Below, piece by piece: positions 8,456 to 16,430 of a stretch of 64,000 nucleotides of DNA. The stretch is from positions 186,001-250,000 of the forward strand of contig NZ_JACHEM010000009.1 of the NCBI RefSeq assembly GCF_014207445.1, read 5' to 3'. Source of the stretch: Streptomyces candidus. GTDB taxonomy: Bacteria; Actinomycetota; Actinomycetes; Streptomycetales; Streptomycetaceae. Positions within the stretch are counted from its first letter, which is position 1. Each line of letters starts with the position of its first letter. Below the pieces are notes generated by a model. The model saw nothing but the letters and a program-made list of their open reading frames with translations. It made no database searches and was not told the DNA's origin. The translations under genes were made by a program, and so were the position numbers.

Positions 8456-9793
8456 ATGACTCAGGCTCCCGCGGTATCGAAACCAGGCCGCCGTCGGCAC
8501 GACCGCGAGATCGTCGCGCTCGCCCTTCCTGCCTTCGGCGCGCTCGTCGCGGAGCCCCTGTTCCTGATGGCCGACAGCGCCATCGTCGGCCACCTCGGCA
8601 CCCCCCAGCTCGCCGGGCTGGGCGTCGCCTCGGCGCTGCTGACCACCGCCGTGAGCATCTTCGTCTTCCTGGCCTACGCCACCACCGCAGCCGTCTCCCG
8701 ACGCGTCGGTGCCGGAGATCTGGCCTCCGCGATCCGGCAGGGCATGGACGGCATCTGGCTCGCGCTGCTGCTGGGCACGGCTGTCATCGCGGCCGTGCTG
8801 CCCGCCGCCCCGGGGCTGATCGACCTCTTCGGCGCCTCCGACACCGCCGCCCCGTACGCCGTCACGTACCTGCGCATCTCCAGCCTCGGTATCCCGGCGA
8901 TGCTGATCGTCCTTGCCGCCACCGGAGTGCTGCGCGGCCTCCAGGACACCAGGACCCCGCTGTACGTCGCCATCGGCGGCTTCGCGGCGAACGGCATCCT
9001 CAACGTGCTCCTGGTCTACGGCTTCGGACTCGGCATCGCCGGCTCCGCCTGGGGCACCGTCGTCGCCCAGTGGGCGATGGCGGCCGTCTACCTCGTCGTG
9101 GTGGTCCGCGGAGCCCGACGCCACGGCGCGTCACTCCGCCCGGACGCCGCGGGCATAAGAGCCTCCGCGCGAGCAGGCGCCCCGCTTCTCGTCCGTACGC
9201 TCTCCCTGCGCGCGGTTCTGCTGATCACCACCGCGGTCGCCGCCCGGCTCGGTGACGCAGACGTGGCGGCACACCAGATCATCCTCACGCTGTGGAGTCT
9301 GCTGGCCTTCGGCCTGGATGCCATCGCCATCGCCGGACAGTCCCTCATCGGCCGCTACCTGGGGGCCGGCGACGAGGTGGGCGCCCGTGCCGCCTGCCGT
9401 CGGATGGTCGAGTGGGGAATCGCAGCAGGTGTGGTGCTGGGGATCATGGTCGCGGCGTCCCGTCCCCTGTTCATGCCCCTCTTCACGAGCGACCAGCTGG
9501 TACGGAACGCCTTGCTGCCCGCGCTCCTGGTGGTCGCCGTGTGCCAGCCGATCTCGGGGGTCGTCTACGTGCTGGACGGTGTGCTGATGGGAGCGGGTGA
9601 CGGACCGTACCTGGCCTGGGCGATGCTCGCCACGCTCGCGGTCTTCGCACCGATGGCGCTCCTGGTGCCCAAGCTGGGCGGCGGGCTGACCGCGCTGTGG
9701 TGGGCCATGGTGCTGATGATGGTGGTCCGGATGGCCACCCTGTGGTGGCGGACCCGCTCGGGGCGCTGGATCGTCACCGGAGCGACCCGCTGA
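8456..9793 (+). CDS. MATE family efflux transporter
   Basis: A 445-residue multidrug and toxin extrusion transporter (DinF-like branch), exchanging cations for drugs or metabolites across the cytoplasmic membrane. The N-terminus reads ReIVALALPAFGALVAEPLF, the classical first MATE helix, followed by D-S-A-I-V-G-H-L-G. Twelve hydrophobic segments can be followed to the end. It lies between dnaB and the ribosomal-protein operon, a placement conserved in Streptomyces, although it is transcribed in the opposite direction. It converges with rplI over two parS sites and a strong hairpin. Confidence 0.93.
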   Translation: MTQAPAVSKPGRRRHDREIVALALPAFGALVAEPLFLMADSAIVGHLGTPQLAGLGVASALLTTAVSIFVFLAYATTAAVSRRVGAGDLASAIRQGMDGIWLALLLGTAVIAAVLPAAPGLIDLFGASDTAAPYAVTYLRISSLGIPAMLIVLAATGVLRGLQDTRTPLYVAIGGFAANGILNVLLVYGFGLGIAGSAWGTVVAQWAMAAVYLVVVVRGARRHGASLRPDAAGIRASARAGAPLLVRTLSLRAVLLITTAVAARLGDADVAAHQIILTLWSLLAFGLDAIAIAGQSLIGRYLGAGDEVGARAACRRMVEWGIAAGVVLGIMVAASRPLFMPLFTSDQLVRNALLPALLVVAVCQPISGVVYVLDGVLMGAGDGPYLAWAMLATLAVFAPMALLVPKLGGGLTALWWAMVLMMVVRMATLWWRTRSGRWIVTGATR

Positions 9794-9807
9794 GGCTGCG
9801 GCGCAAT

Positions 9808-9839
9808 GTTTCACGTGAAACCCATGTTTCACGTGAAAC
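9808..9839. other. parS: Two parS centromere sites
   Basis: Two exact copies of GTTTCACGTGAAAC lie at 9808-9821 and 9826-9839, 18 bases apart start to start. This is the established Streptomyces ParB-binding sequence. They occupy the convergent MATE/rplI intergenic region. Confidence 0.95.
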
Positions 9840-9872
9840 CGAGCGCCCGGCAGCGCCACTTTGCGCTCAGAA

Positions 9873-9916
9873 ACGTATGTGGGCCGCATCCCCAAGGAGA
9901 TGCGGCCCACATACGT
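9873..9916. terminator. Bidirectional terminator between MATE gene and rplI
   Basis: An 18-bp perfect stem (9873-9890 with 9899-9916) encloses an 8-base loop. It lies between convergent genes, as expected for a shared factor-independent terminator. There is no long U-tract, which is common in Streptomyces. Confidence 0.85.
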
Positions 9917-9949
9917 GCTCAGACCTTCTCAGGCCGGGGCGTGCTGCAC

Positions 9950-10396
9950 TCAGGCAGCTACGACCTCGACACCGAGCTTCGCGGCCACGTCGTCGTGCAG
10001 ACGCACGGAGACCTGGTGCGAGCCAAGGGTCTTGATCGGGGCGGCAAGCTCAACACGACGCTTGTCGACCTTCGGGCCACCAGCGGCGACGATCGCGGAA
10101 GCGATGTCGGCGGGGGTGACGGAACCGAAGAGACGGCCCGCGTCGCCGGAGCGAACGGCCAGGCTGACCTTCGTACCCTCAAGCTTGGCCTTGACCTCGT
10201 TGGCCTGCTCGATGGTCGCGATCTCGTGGATCTTGCGGGCGCGGCGGATCTGCGCCACGTCCTTCTCGCCACCCTTGGTCCAGCGCAGCGCGAAGCCGCG
10301 GGGAACCAGGTAGTTGCGAGCGTAGCCGTCCTTGACGTCGACGACGTCGCCGGCGGTGCCGAGGCCAGAGACCTCGTGGGTCAGGATGATCTTCAT
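9950..10396 (-). CDS. rplI: 50S ribosomal protein L9
   Basis: A 148-residue large-subunit protein of standard length. The N-terminal rRNA-binding domain reads MKIILTHEVSGLGTAGDVVDV, the family signature, and is followed by a long connecting helix and the C-terminal domain. It is the last gene of the rpsF-ssb-rpsR-rplI operon and starts 18 bases after rpsR, with AAGGGAAGG as ribosome site. A strong hairpin follows it. Confidence 0.98.
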   Translation of the reverse strand: MKIILTHEVSGLGTAGDVVDVKDGYARNYLVPRGFALRWTKGGEKDVAQIRRARKIHEIATIEQANEVKAKLEGTKVSLAVRSGDAGRLFGSVTPADIASAIVAAGGPKVDKRRVELAAPIKTLGSHQVSVRLHDDVAAKLGVEVVAA

Positions 10397-10414
10397 CTGT
10401 CGGTCACCCTTCCC

Positions 10415-10651
10415 TTATCGCGCGGTGGACGTGTAGGGCAGCAGCGCCATCTCACGGCTGTTCTTCACAGCCGTGGCGACGTCACGCTGGTGCTGCGTGC
10501 AGTTGCCGGTGACGCGGCGGGCACGGATCTTGCCGCGGTCGGAAATGAACTTCCGCAGCATGTTCGTGTCCTTGTAGTCCACGTACTGGGTCTTGTCCTT
10601 GCAGAACGCGCAGACCTTCTTCTTAGGCTTGCGCACAGGCGGCTTCGCCAT
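10415..10651 (-). CDS. rpsR: 30S ribosomal protein S18 (cysteine-containing form)
   Basis: A 78-residue small-subunit protein that pairs with S6 on the 16S rRNA platform. It carries V-C-A-F-C near residues 13-17 and a further Cys in VTGNCTQHQRDVA, so it belongs to the metal-binding (C+) class. Streptomycetes often carry a second, cysteine-free S18 elsewhere, used under zinc limitation. That paralogue is not in this window. It is preceded by a CAGGAGA ribosome site. Confidence 0.97.
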   Translation of the reverse strand: MAKPPVRKPKKKVCAFCKDKTQYVDYKDTNMLRKFISDRGKIRARRVTGNCTQHQRDVATAVKNSREMALLPYTSTAR

Positions 10652-10694
10652 GGTGTTTCTCCTGTGTGATCAAGAAGTGGGAGTTCGAGCTGCC

Positions 10695-11297
10695 CTAGAA
10701 GGGCGGCTCGTCCGAGTAGCCACCGCCGCCGGAGCCGGAAGCGCCGGAGTTTCCACCCCAGCCACCCCCACCCTGCTGCGGCTGTCCACCGGCCGGCGCG
10801 CTGGAGGCCCACGGGTCGTCGGAGGGTGCTCCGCCGCCCTGCTGACCGCCACCGGAGCCGCCGCCCCAGTTGCCGCCGCCGCCACCCTGCTGGCCACCAC
10901 CGCCGCCGAAACCGCCGCCCTGGGCGCCGCGGCCGGAGGTCTTGGTGACCTTGGCCGTGGCGGTCTTCAGGCTGGGACCGACTTCTTCGACGTCCAGTTC
11001 GTAGACCGTGCGCTTGATGCCCTCACGGTCTTCGTAGGACCGCTGCTTCAGCCGGCCCTGCACGATGACGCGCATGCCTCGCTGGAGCGACTCCGCGACG
11101 TTCTCCGCCGCCTGACGCCAGACCGAGCACGTGAGGAAGAGGCCTTCGCCGTCCTTCCACTCGTTGGTCTGCTTGTCGAAGATGCGGGGAGTGGACGCGA
11201 CACGGAACTTCGCGACCGCCGCACCGGACGGGGTGAAGCGCAGCTCGGGGTCGTCGACGAGATTGCCGACGACCGTGATGACGGTCTCGCCTGCCAT
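10695..11297 (-). CDS. ssb: Single-stranded DNA-binding protein
   Basis: A 200-residue SSB, the essential replication-fork type. The OB-fold domain (about residues 1-115) begins MAGETVITVVGNLVDDPELR. A long Gly/Gln-rich flexible linker follows, and the protein ends in the acidic hydrophobic tip S-D-E-P-P-F that docks replication and repair partners. Its place between rpsF and rpsR is conserved in many bacteria and identifies it as the main SSB (SsbA in Streptomyces). GAGAGG precedes the ATG. Confidence 0.97.
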   Translation of the reverse strand: MAGETVITVVGNLVDDPELRFTPSGAAVAKFRVASTPRIFDKQTNEWKDGEGLFLTCSVWRQAAENVAESLQRGMRVIVQGRLKQRSYEDREGIKRTVYELDVEEVGPSLKTATAKVTKTSGRGAQGGGFGGGGGQQGGGGGNWGGGSGGGQQGGGAPSDDPWASSAPAGGQPQQGGGGWGGNSGASGSGGGGYSDEPPF

Positions 11298-11384
11298 GGG
11301 TGAACCTCTCGGCGGGGATTGCTGCTGGCTGCTGTGGTGCTACTGGTGGGTGCTACTCGGACCCGGAGGACGCTGAACCGAAGT

Positions 11385-11675
11385 TCAGTGCATTTCCGGG
11401 CGGAGGACCTTGGTCCGGAGGACCGACTCGTTCAGGTTCATCTGTCGGTCGAGCTCCTTGACGACCGCAGGCTCGGCCTGCAGGTCGATGACCGAGTAGA
11501 TGCCCTCGGGCTTCTTCTTGATCTCGTAGGACAGACGACGACGGCCCCAGGTGTCGACCTTCTCGACCTTTCCGTTGCCCTCACGGACGACGGAGAGGAA
11601 GTTCTCGATCAGCGGGGAGACAGCGCGCTCCTCGAGATCGGGGTCGAGGATGACCATCACTTCGTAGTGACGCAT
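11385..11675 (-). CDS. rpsF: 30S ribosomal protein S6
   Basis: A 96-residue small-subunit protein, partner of S18. The start was placed at the ATG ending at 11675 because a near-perfect AAAGGAGGT lies nine bases upstream and the protein then begins MRHYEVMVILDPDLEE, the canonical S6 N-terminus. A 31-residue in-frame upstream extension has no S6 character. It is the first gene of its operon. The roughly 265-base divergent gap up to 11942 should hold the operon promoter. Confidence 0.97.
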   Translation of the reverse strand: MRHYEVMVILDPDLEERAVSPLIENFLSVVREGNGKVEKVDTWGRRRLSYEIKKKPEGIYSVIDLQAEPAVVKELDRQMNLNESVLRTKVLRPEMH

Positions 11676-11941
11676 GTGGAACCCACCTCCTTTGGACTCA
11701 GCGGCCACGGTCGTTCCGTGGCAGGAGGGTCGTGATGCGTAAGCAACGGTATCGACTGCCACTGACAATCCCGTGGGAAAGGACCCTCAGGATGTTTAGG
11801 GCAGGAGTGACACCGGTGCAGACCGTCCAGAGTACCCGTACAGAGGCTTCCGGTTGAAATCGGGCCCCGAGTGGCCGCAATCTGGACACATCGGGTGTGA
11901 GCGGCGCTACAGTGCGCCGCCTTCCTGCCAGGAGGTGCCTC

Positions 11942-12256
11942 ATGGCCCAGGCAATGCGACGCGGTCCTTCCGTCTCCCTCTTCGCGACCGACGGGAAACC
12001 CCATCCGCTCCAGGACACGCTGATGGCGGCGACGCTGGTGCTGGGTGCGCTGGCCCTCGTCACGGCGATGTTCCACGATCTGCACCTGCTGAGTTCGTGG
12101 GCGGGGCTGGCCGGGATCGTCACCGGTGGGTACGGCTTGTTCGTGTCCGCCACGACCCGGGAACGGTTCTTCACGATCACCGGGCTGGGGGCTGCGGCCC
12201 TCGGTTTCTTCCTCGGCATGGCACACGGCGGGTTGTTCGGCGGCGTGCTGGGCTGA
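11942..12256 (+). CDS. Small conserved membrane protein, unknown function
   Basis: A 104-residue protein not recognised as a named family. The ATG at 11942 has GGAGGTG at optimal distance. A short polar N-terminus is followed by three hydrophobic segments: LMAATLVLGALALVTAMF, LAGIVTGGYGLFVSA and ITGLGAAALGFFLGMAHGG. It is therefore probably an integral membrane protein. It is divergent from rpsF and followed by a strong hairpin, so it is likely monocistronic. Position next to rpsF is typical of Streptomyces. Confidence 0.75.
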   Translation: MAQAMRRGPSVSLFATDGKPHPLQDTLMAATLVLGALALVTAMFHDLHLLSSWAGLAGIVTGGYGLFVSATTRERFFTITGLGAAALGFFLGMAHGGLFGGVLG

Positions 12257-12265
12257 ACGGCGACT

Positions 12266-12305
12266 CCGCCGGACAGGACCGCCGGGCGGCGGTCCTGTCC
12301 GGCGG
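12266..12305 (+). terminator. Strong hairpin terminator after the small membrane protein
   Basis: Arms of 18 bases, 12266-12283 and 12288-12305, are perfectly complementary around a 4-base loop. The hairpin lies ten bases after the stop codon and before the femX-like gene. Confidence 0.85.
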
Positions 12306-12399
12306 GGCCAGACGGGGCGCTCCTGTGGCGCAGTAGGCTTCGGCGCGAGAGCCGGAGCCCCTGACCCCATGGGGACACAGCTGCCGAGGAGTGCCCCGC

Positions 12400-13521
12400 A
12401 TGACGAGCCTGACCCTGAGGACCATCAGCCGAGAGCAGCATCTGGCCTACCTCCAGAGCCTGCCCGCGGCGAGCCACATGCAGGTCCCGGCGTGGGCCGA
12501 CGTGAAGGCGGAGTGGCGCTCGGAGAATCTGGGCTGGTTCGACCGCACCGGCGAGCTGGTCGGTGTCGGCTTGGTGCTGTACCGCCAACTGCCGAAGATC
12601 AAGCGCTACTTGGCCTACCTGCCCGAGGGCCCGGTGATCAACTGGTATGCGCCGAACCTGGACGAGTGGCTGCAGCCGATGCTGGCCCACCTGAAGCAAC
12701 AGGGCGCGTTCTCGGTGAAGATGGGTCCGCCCGTCGTCATCCGCCGTTGGAACGCTGCCGCCATCAAGGCCGGCATCCAGGACCCGGATGTGAAGCGTCT
12801 GCGCGACGTGGAGGCCACCCACATCGAGCCGCGCGCGTTCGAAGTGCAGGACCGGCTGCGGAAGATGGGATGGCAGCAGGGCGAGGACGACGGAGCCGGC
12901 TTCGGTGACGCGCAGCCGCGGTACGTCTTCCAGGTGCCGCTGGCCAACCGTTCGCTGGAGGAGGTCCACAAGGGCTTCAACCAGCTGTGGCGGCGCAACA
13001 TCAAAAAGGCCGAGAAGGCCGGCGTCGAGGTCGTCCAGGGCGGTTACCAGGACTTGGCCGAGTGGCAGCGGCTGTACGAGATCACGGCCGTGCGCGATCA
13101 TTTCCGGCCGCGCCCCCTGGAGTACTTCCAGCGCATGTGGTCGGCCCTCAACACCGAGGACCCGAACCGGATGCGCCTGTACTTCGCCCGGCACAACGGA
13201 GTGAACCTGTCGGCGGCGACGATGCTGGTCGTCGGCGGACACGTCTGGTACTCCTACGGCGCCTCGGACAACATCGGACGCGAGGTGCGTCCGTCGAACG
13301 CGATGCAGTGGCGGATGCTCCGGGACGCGTACGCGATGGGCGCCTCCGTCTACGACCTGCGAGGCATCTCCGACTCACTGGACGAGACGGACCACCTCTT
13401 CGGTCTGATCCAGTTCAAGGTGGGTACGGGCGGCGAGGCCGCGCAGTACCTCGGCGAGTGGGACTTCCCGCTCAACAAGCTGCTCCACAAGGCGCTCGAC
13501 GTCTACATGTCGCGTCGCTGA
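12400..13521 (+). CDS. FemX-type peptidoglycan bridge peptidyltransferase
   Basis: A 373-residue FemABX-family aminoacyltransferase. These cytosolic enzymes use aminoacyl-tRNA to add the bridge residue to lipid II (glycine in Streptomyces). The fold is a tandem GNAT repeat: the first runs from about 1-150, and the second contains LWRRNIKKAEKAGVEV, a conserved Fem segment, and later Y-D-L-R-G-I-S-D-S. The C-terminal FGLIQFKVGTGGE region is typical of FemX. The ATG at 12400 is favoured over the GTG at 12391 because GAGGA then lies ten bases upstream. The next gene is an alanine-racemase-like protein. Confidence 0.88.
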   Translation: MTSLTLRTISREQHLAYLQSLPAASHMQVPAWADVKAEWRSENLGWFDRTGELVGVGLVLYRQLPKIKRYLAYLPEGPVINWYAPNLDEWLQPMLAHLKQQGAFSVKMGPPVVIRRWNAAAIKAGIQDPDVKRLRDVEATHIEPRAFEVQDRLRKMGWQQGEDDGAGFGDAQPRYVFQVPLANRSLEEVHKGFNQLWRRNIKKAEKAGVEVVQGGYQDLAEWQRLYEITAVRDHFRPRPLEYFQRMWSALNTEDPNRMRLYFARHNGVNLSAATMLVVGGHVWYSYGASDNIGREVRPSNAMQWRMLRDAYAMGASVYDLRGISDSLDETDHLFGLIQFKVGTGGEAAQYLGEWDFPLNKLLHKALDVYMSRR

Positions 13522-13588
13522 CCTCAGCGTTCGTGCCCCGGCAACACCAACAATTCACTGCAGCAAGGGAAAGGTTCCGGACCGGCTG

Positions 13589-14620
13589 ATGGCGCTCACT
13601 CTCTACGTCGACACCGCGCGCTGGCGGGCGCACCAGAAGTCCGTGATCGAGCAGTTCCCGGGCCTGGTTCCGGTCTGCAAGGGCAATGGTTACGGATTCG
13701 GGCATGAGCGTCTCGCCGAGGAGGTGACACGCTTCGGTTCGGACATTCTGGCCGTGGGGACGACGTACGAGGCGGCCCGGATCAAGGACTGGTTCAGCGG
13801 TGACCTCCTGGTACTGACCCCGTTCCGGCGGGGTGAGGAGCCGGTGCCGCTGCCGGACCGGGTGATCCGTTCGGTGTCCTCGGTGGACGGTGTGCACGCC
13901 TTGGTGGGCGCGCGGGTCGTCATCGAGTGCATGAGCTCGATGAAACGGCACGGCGTGAAGGAGTCCGAGCTCGCCCAGTTGCACGCGGCGATCGAGGACG
14001 TACGCCTGGAGGGATTCGCGCTGCATCTGCCGCTGGACCGCACGGACGGTTCGGATGCGGTTGAGGAGGTCATCGCGTGGATGGACCGTCTGCGGTCGGC
14101 CCGCCTGCCCCTGCACACGATGTTCGTCAGCCACCTGAAGGCCGATGAACTTGCGCGGCTCCAGCAGCAGTTCCCGCAGACACGGTTCCGGGCGCGCATC
14201 GGCACCCGGCTGTGGCTGGGCGACCACGAGGCGACGGAGTACCGCGGTGCGGTGCTGGATGTGACGCAGGTGTCCAAGGGCGACCGTTTCGGCTACCGGC
14301 AGCAGAAGGTGGCGTCCGACGGTTGGTTGGTGGTCGTCGCAGGCGGCACCTCGCACGGCGTGGGCCTGGAGGCGCCGAAGGCGCTGCACGGGATGATGCC
14401 ACGGGCGAAGGGGGTGGCGCGGGCCGGTCTGGCGACGGTGAACCGGAACCTGGCGCCGTTCGTGTGGGCAGGCAAGCAGCGGTGGTTTGCGGAGCCTCCG
14501 CACATGCAGGTGTCGATCCTGTTCGTGCCGTCGGATGCGACGGAGCCGAAGGTGGGCGAAGAGCTGGTGGCTCACCTGCGGCACACCACGACTCAGTTCG
14601 ACCGGCTGGTGGATCGCTGA
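13589..14620 (+). CDS. Alanine racemase-like PLP-dependent protein
   Basis: A 343-residue protein of the fold III (alanine racemase N-terminal) PLP class. The Schiff-base lysine is K31 in VCKGNGYGFG, matching the V-K-A-D-A-Y-G-H-G motif of alanine racemases. The barrel is followed by a shortened, divergent C-terminal part, so catalysis on D/L-alanine is unproven and another amino acid is possible. The dedicated alr gene of Streptomyces normally lies elsewhere. It follows the femX-like gene by 67 bases, which suggests joint expression and a role in wall peptide metabolism. A parS pair and a terminator follow. Confidence 0.75.
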   Translation: MALTLYVDTARWRAHQKSVIEQFPGLVPVCKGNGYGFGHERLAEEVTRFGSDILAVGTTYEAARIKDWFSGDLLVLTPFRRGEEPVPLPDRVIRSVSSVDGVHALVGARVVIECMSSMKRHGVKESELAQLHAAIEDVRLEGFALHLPLDRTDGSDAVEEVIAWMDRLRSARLPLHTMFVSHLKADELARLQQQFPQTRFRARIGTRLWLGDHEATEYRGAVLDVTQVSKGDRFGYRQQKVASDGWLVVVAGGTSHGVGLEAPKALHGMMPRAKGVARAGLATVNRNLAPFVWAGKQRWFAEPPHMQVSILFVPSDATEPKVGEELVAHLRHTTTQFDRLVDR

Positions 14621-14625
14621 TCGTT

Positions 14626-14664
14626 GTTTCACGTGAAACACGCGGGTCACGTTTCACGTGAAAC
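14626..14664. other. parS: Two parS centromere sites
   Basis: Exact GTTTCACGTGAAAC copies lie at 14626-14639 and 14651-14664, 25 bases apart. They lie between the racemase-like gene and the downstream terminator. Confidence 0.95.
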
Positions 14665-14667
14665 AAG

Positions 14668-14702
14668 AGGCCGCCCGTGCACCTCTGTGCGGGCGGCCTT
14701 TT
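14668..14702 (+). terminator. Terminator after the racemase-like gene
   Basis: AGGCCGCCCG (14668-14677) pairs with CGGGCGGCCT (14690-14699), followed by TTT. The hairpin lies between convergent genes and probably serves both. Confidence 0.85.
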
Positions 14703-14738
14703 CGTGCGCGGACACACACGCCCCGCTGCGGGCGCGGA

Positions 14739-16223
14739 TCAGTCCGTCGCGGTGTGGGTACCTTGACCGGCACCCCACTGCACACGGGGCCCCTGGAGCT
14801 GCTGCGCCGCGCACTGGGGTGGGTGAGTGGTCCGGCCGATGGCGAAGACGTCCGGGGCCCCGTCGAGAACGCCGCCGGACGGGTCGTCGGAGCCGTCGCG
14901 CCGAACGGAATCCCGTTCGGGCAGCAGAATGTCTCGGACGATGACGGCACAGACGTACAGGGTGCCCATGAGGTGCAGGGCAACGGCGAGGTGGTAGCCG
15001 TCGGTGGGCAGGCCCTGGCGTTTGTCGCCGCTGGTGGTGAAGGCGAGGTACATCCAGATACCGAGGAAGTACATGACTTCGCAGGCCTGCCAGATCAAAA
15101 AGTGCCGCCAGCGCGGCAGGGCGAGCGCCGCGAGAGGGATCAGCCAGAGGACGTACTGGGGGGAGTAGACCTTGTTGGTGAGGATGAACGCGGCAACGAC
15201 AAGGAAGGCGAGCTGCGCGAAGCGGGGGCGGCGGGGAGCGGTGAGGGTGAGCCAGCCGATTGCGGCACACAGCAGCAGCATGAGCAGCGTGGCGTAGGTG
15301 TTGACGCTCTCCACCTGGAAGGACTTGCCCGTGCGCTGGGTAATGATCAGCCAGAAGGAACCGAAGTCGACCTGGCGTTCCTGGCTGAAGGTGTAGAACT
15401 TCTTCCAGCCCTCCGGAGCGAGGAGCATGACGGGCAGGTTCACCAGCAGCCAGGAACCTGCTGTGCCGAGTGTCGCGACACCGAACTCACGCCATTTGCC
15501 GGCCCTCCAGCAGAGCAGGAACAGCGGCCCGAGAAGCAGCACGGGGTAGAGCTTGGCGGCGGTCGCGAGACCGATGAGAATGCCGAAGGCCAGCGACCGG
15601 CCGCGTGACCACATCAGCATTCCCGCAGCGGTCAGGGCAATGGCGAGCAGGTCCCAGTTAATGGTCGCGGTGAGCGCGAAGGCAGGGGCGAGTGCGACGA
15701 GGAGGCCGTCCCAGGGGCGCCTGCGGTGCGTGCGTGCGACGCAGACGGCGATGGCGACGGCACAGATCATCAGCATGCCGCAGTTGACGATCCAGTAGAT
15801 CTGCTCGCGGTACTTGATGTCGCCGTCGGACGGGGTCAGCCACGACGCGACTTCCATGAACAGTCCCGTCAGGACCGGATACTCGAGGAAGTTCATGTCC
15901 CCGGAGAGCCGGTCGAAGTAGGGCGTCAGGTTCTCGGCGAAGCCCCGCCCGGCGAAGAGGTGGGGAATGTCGGAGTAGCAGGCGTGCGTGTACTGGGAGC
16001 TGGTGCCCTGGAACCAGGCCCAGTTGTAGCAGGGCAGTTTCTGCACCATGCCGAGGGCGAACATGCCGATCATCGCCAGCGCGACGACTCGTACGGGGGT
16101 GAGCCGGCTGCCGCCGGTCCTGGCCCACCGGCCGATGGGACCGCCGATCAGCTCGCTGCCGGCGGCGGCGACCTCGTCCTGCCGCGTGGGTGGTACGGGG
16201 CGGTCCTCGTGCACGCTCGTCAT
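14739..16223 (-). CDS. GT87-type polyprenol-sugar glycosyltransferase (DUF2029)
   Basis: A 494-residue integral membrane protein with about ten hydrophobic segments, matching the GT87/DUF2029 glycosyltransferases that use polyprenyl-phosphate-linked sugars on the outer face of the membrane. Visible family features are the extracytoplasmic loop with FLEYPVLTGLFMEV, A-T-A-A-K-L-Y-P-V-L-L-L-G-P after mid-protein, and TNKVYSPQYVLWLIPL near the C-terminus. The start was placed at the ATG ending at 16223; an alternative ATG ends at 16232. The acceptor is unknown; mycobacterial relatives add mannose or arabinose to wall glycolipids. It lies downstream of the PBP gene on the same strand. Confidence 0.82.
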   Translation of the reverse strand: MTSVHEDRPVPPTRQDEVAAAGSELIGGPIGRWARTGGSRLTPVRVVALAMIGMFALGMVQKLPCYNWAWFQGTSSQYTHACYSDIPHLFAGRGFAENLTPYFDRLSGDMNFLEYPVLTGLFMEVASWLTPSDGDIKYREQIYWIVNCGMLMICAVAIAVCVARTHRRRPWDGLLVALAPAFALTATINWDLLAIALTAAGMLMWSRGRSLAFGILIGLATAAKLYPVLLLGPLFLLCWRAGKWREFGVATLGTAGSWLLVNLPVMLLAPEGWKKFYTFSQERQVDFGSFWLIITQRTGKSFQVESVNTYATLLMLLLCAAIGWLTLTAPRRPRFAQLAFLVVAAFILTNKVYSPQYVLWLIPLAALALPRWRHFLIWQACEVMYFLGIWMYLAFTTSGDKRQGLPTDGYHLAVALHLMGTLYVCAVIVRDILLPERDSVRRDGSDDPSGGVLDGAPDVFAIGRTTHPPQCAAQQLQGPRVQWGAGQGTHTATD

Positions 16224-16430
16224 GCGGGACATCCTGCCGTACGTGTCGGTGCGGAGCGCGGGTGCGGCTGTGCGCCCGGGTTTCGGGCCGTACGGGAGGC
16301 AGCGCCGTACACGGGAGGCAGCGCCGTCGTACGGGAAAGACGTGGGCGAGGACCGCCGCACCGTGTTGCTGGTGCGACGGCCCTCGGGGCCCTGCGCTGC
16401 TCCTGCGGATCCTGCGACGAGGGTGCGGCG

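Noticed and set aside
9806..10669. Open frame starting MFHVKPMFHVKP and crossing rplI/rpsR
   Set aside because: The start is a translation of two parS sites, and the remainder is antisense to ribosomal genes. The same F-H-V-K artefact appears at other parS sites.
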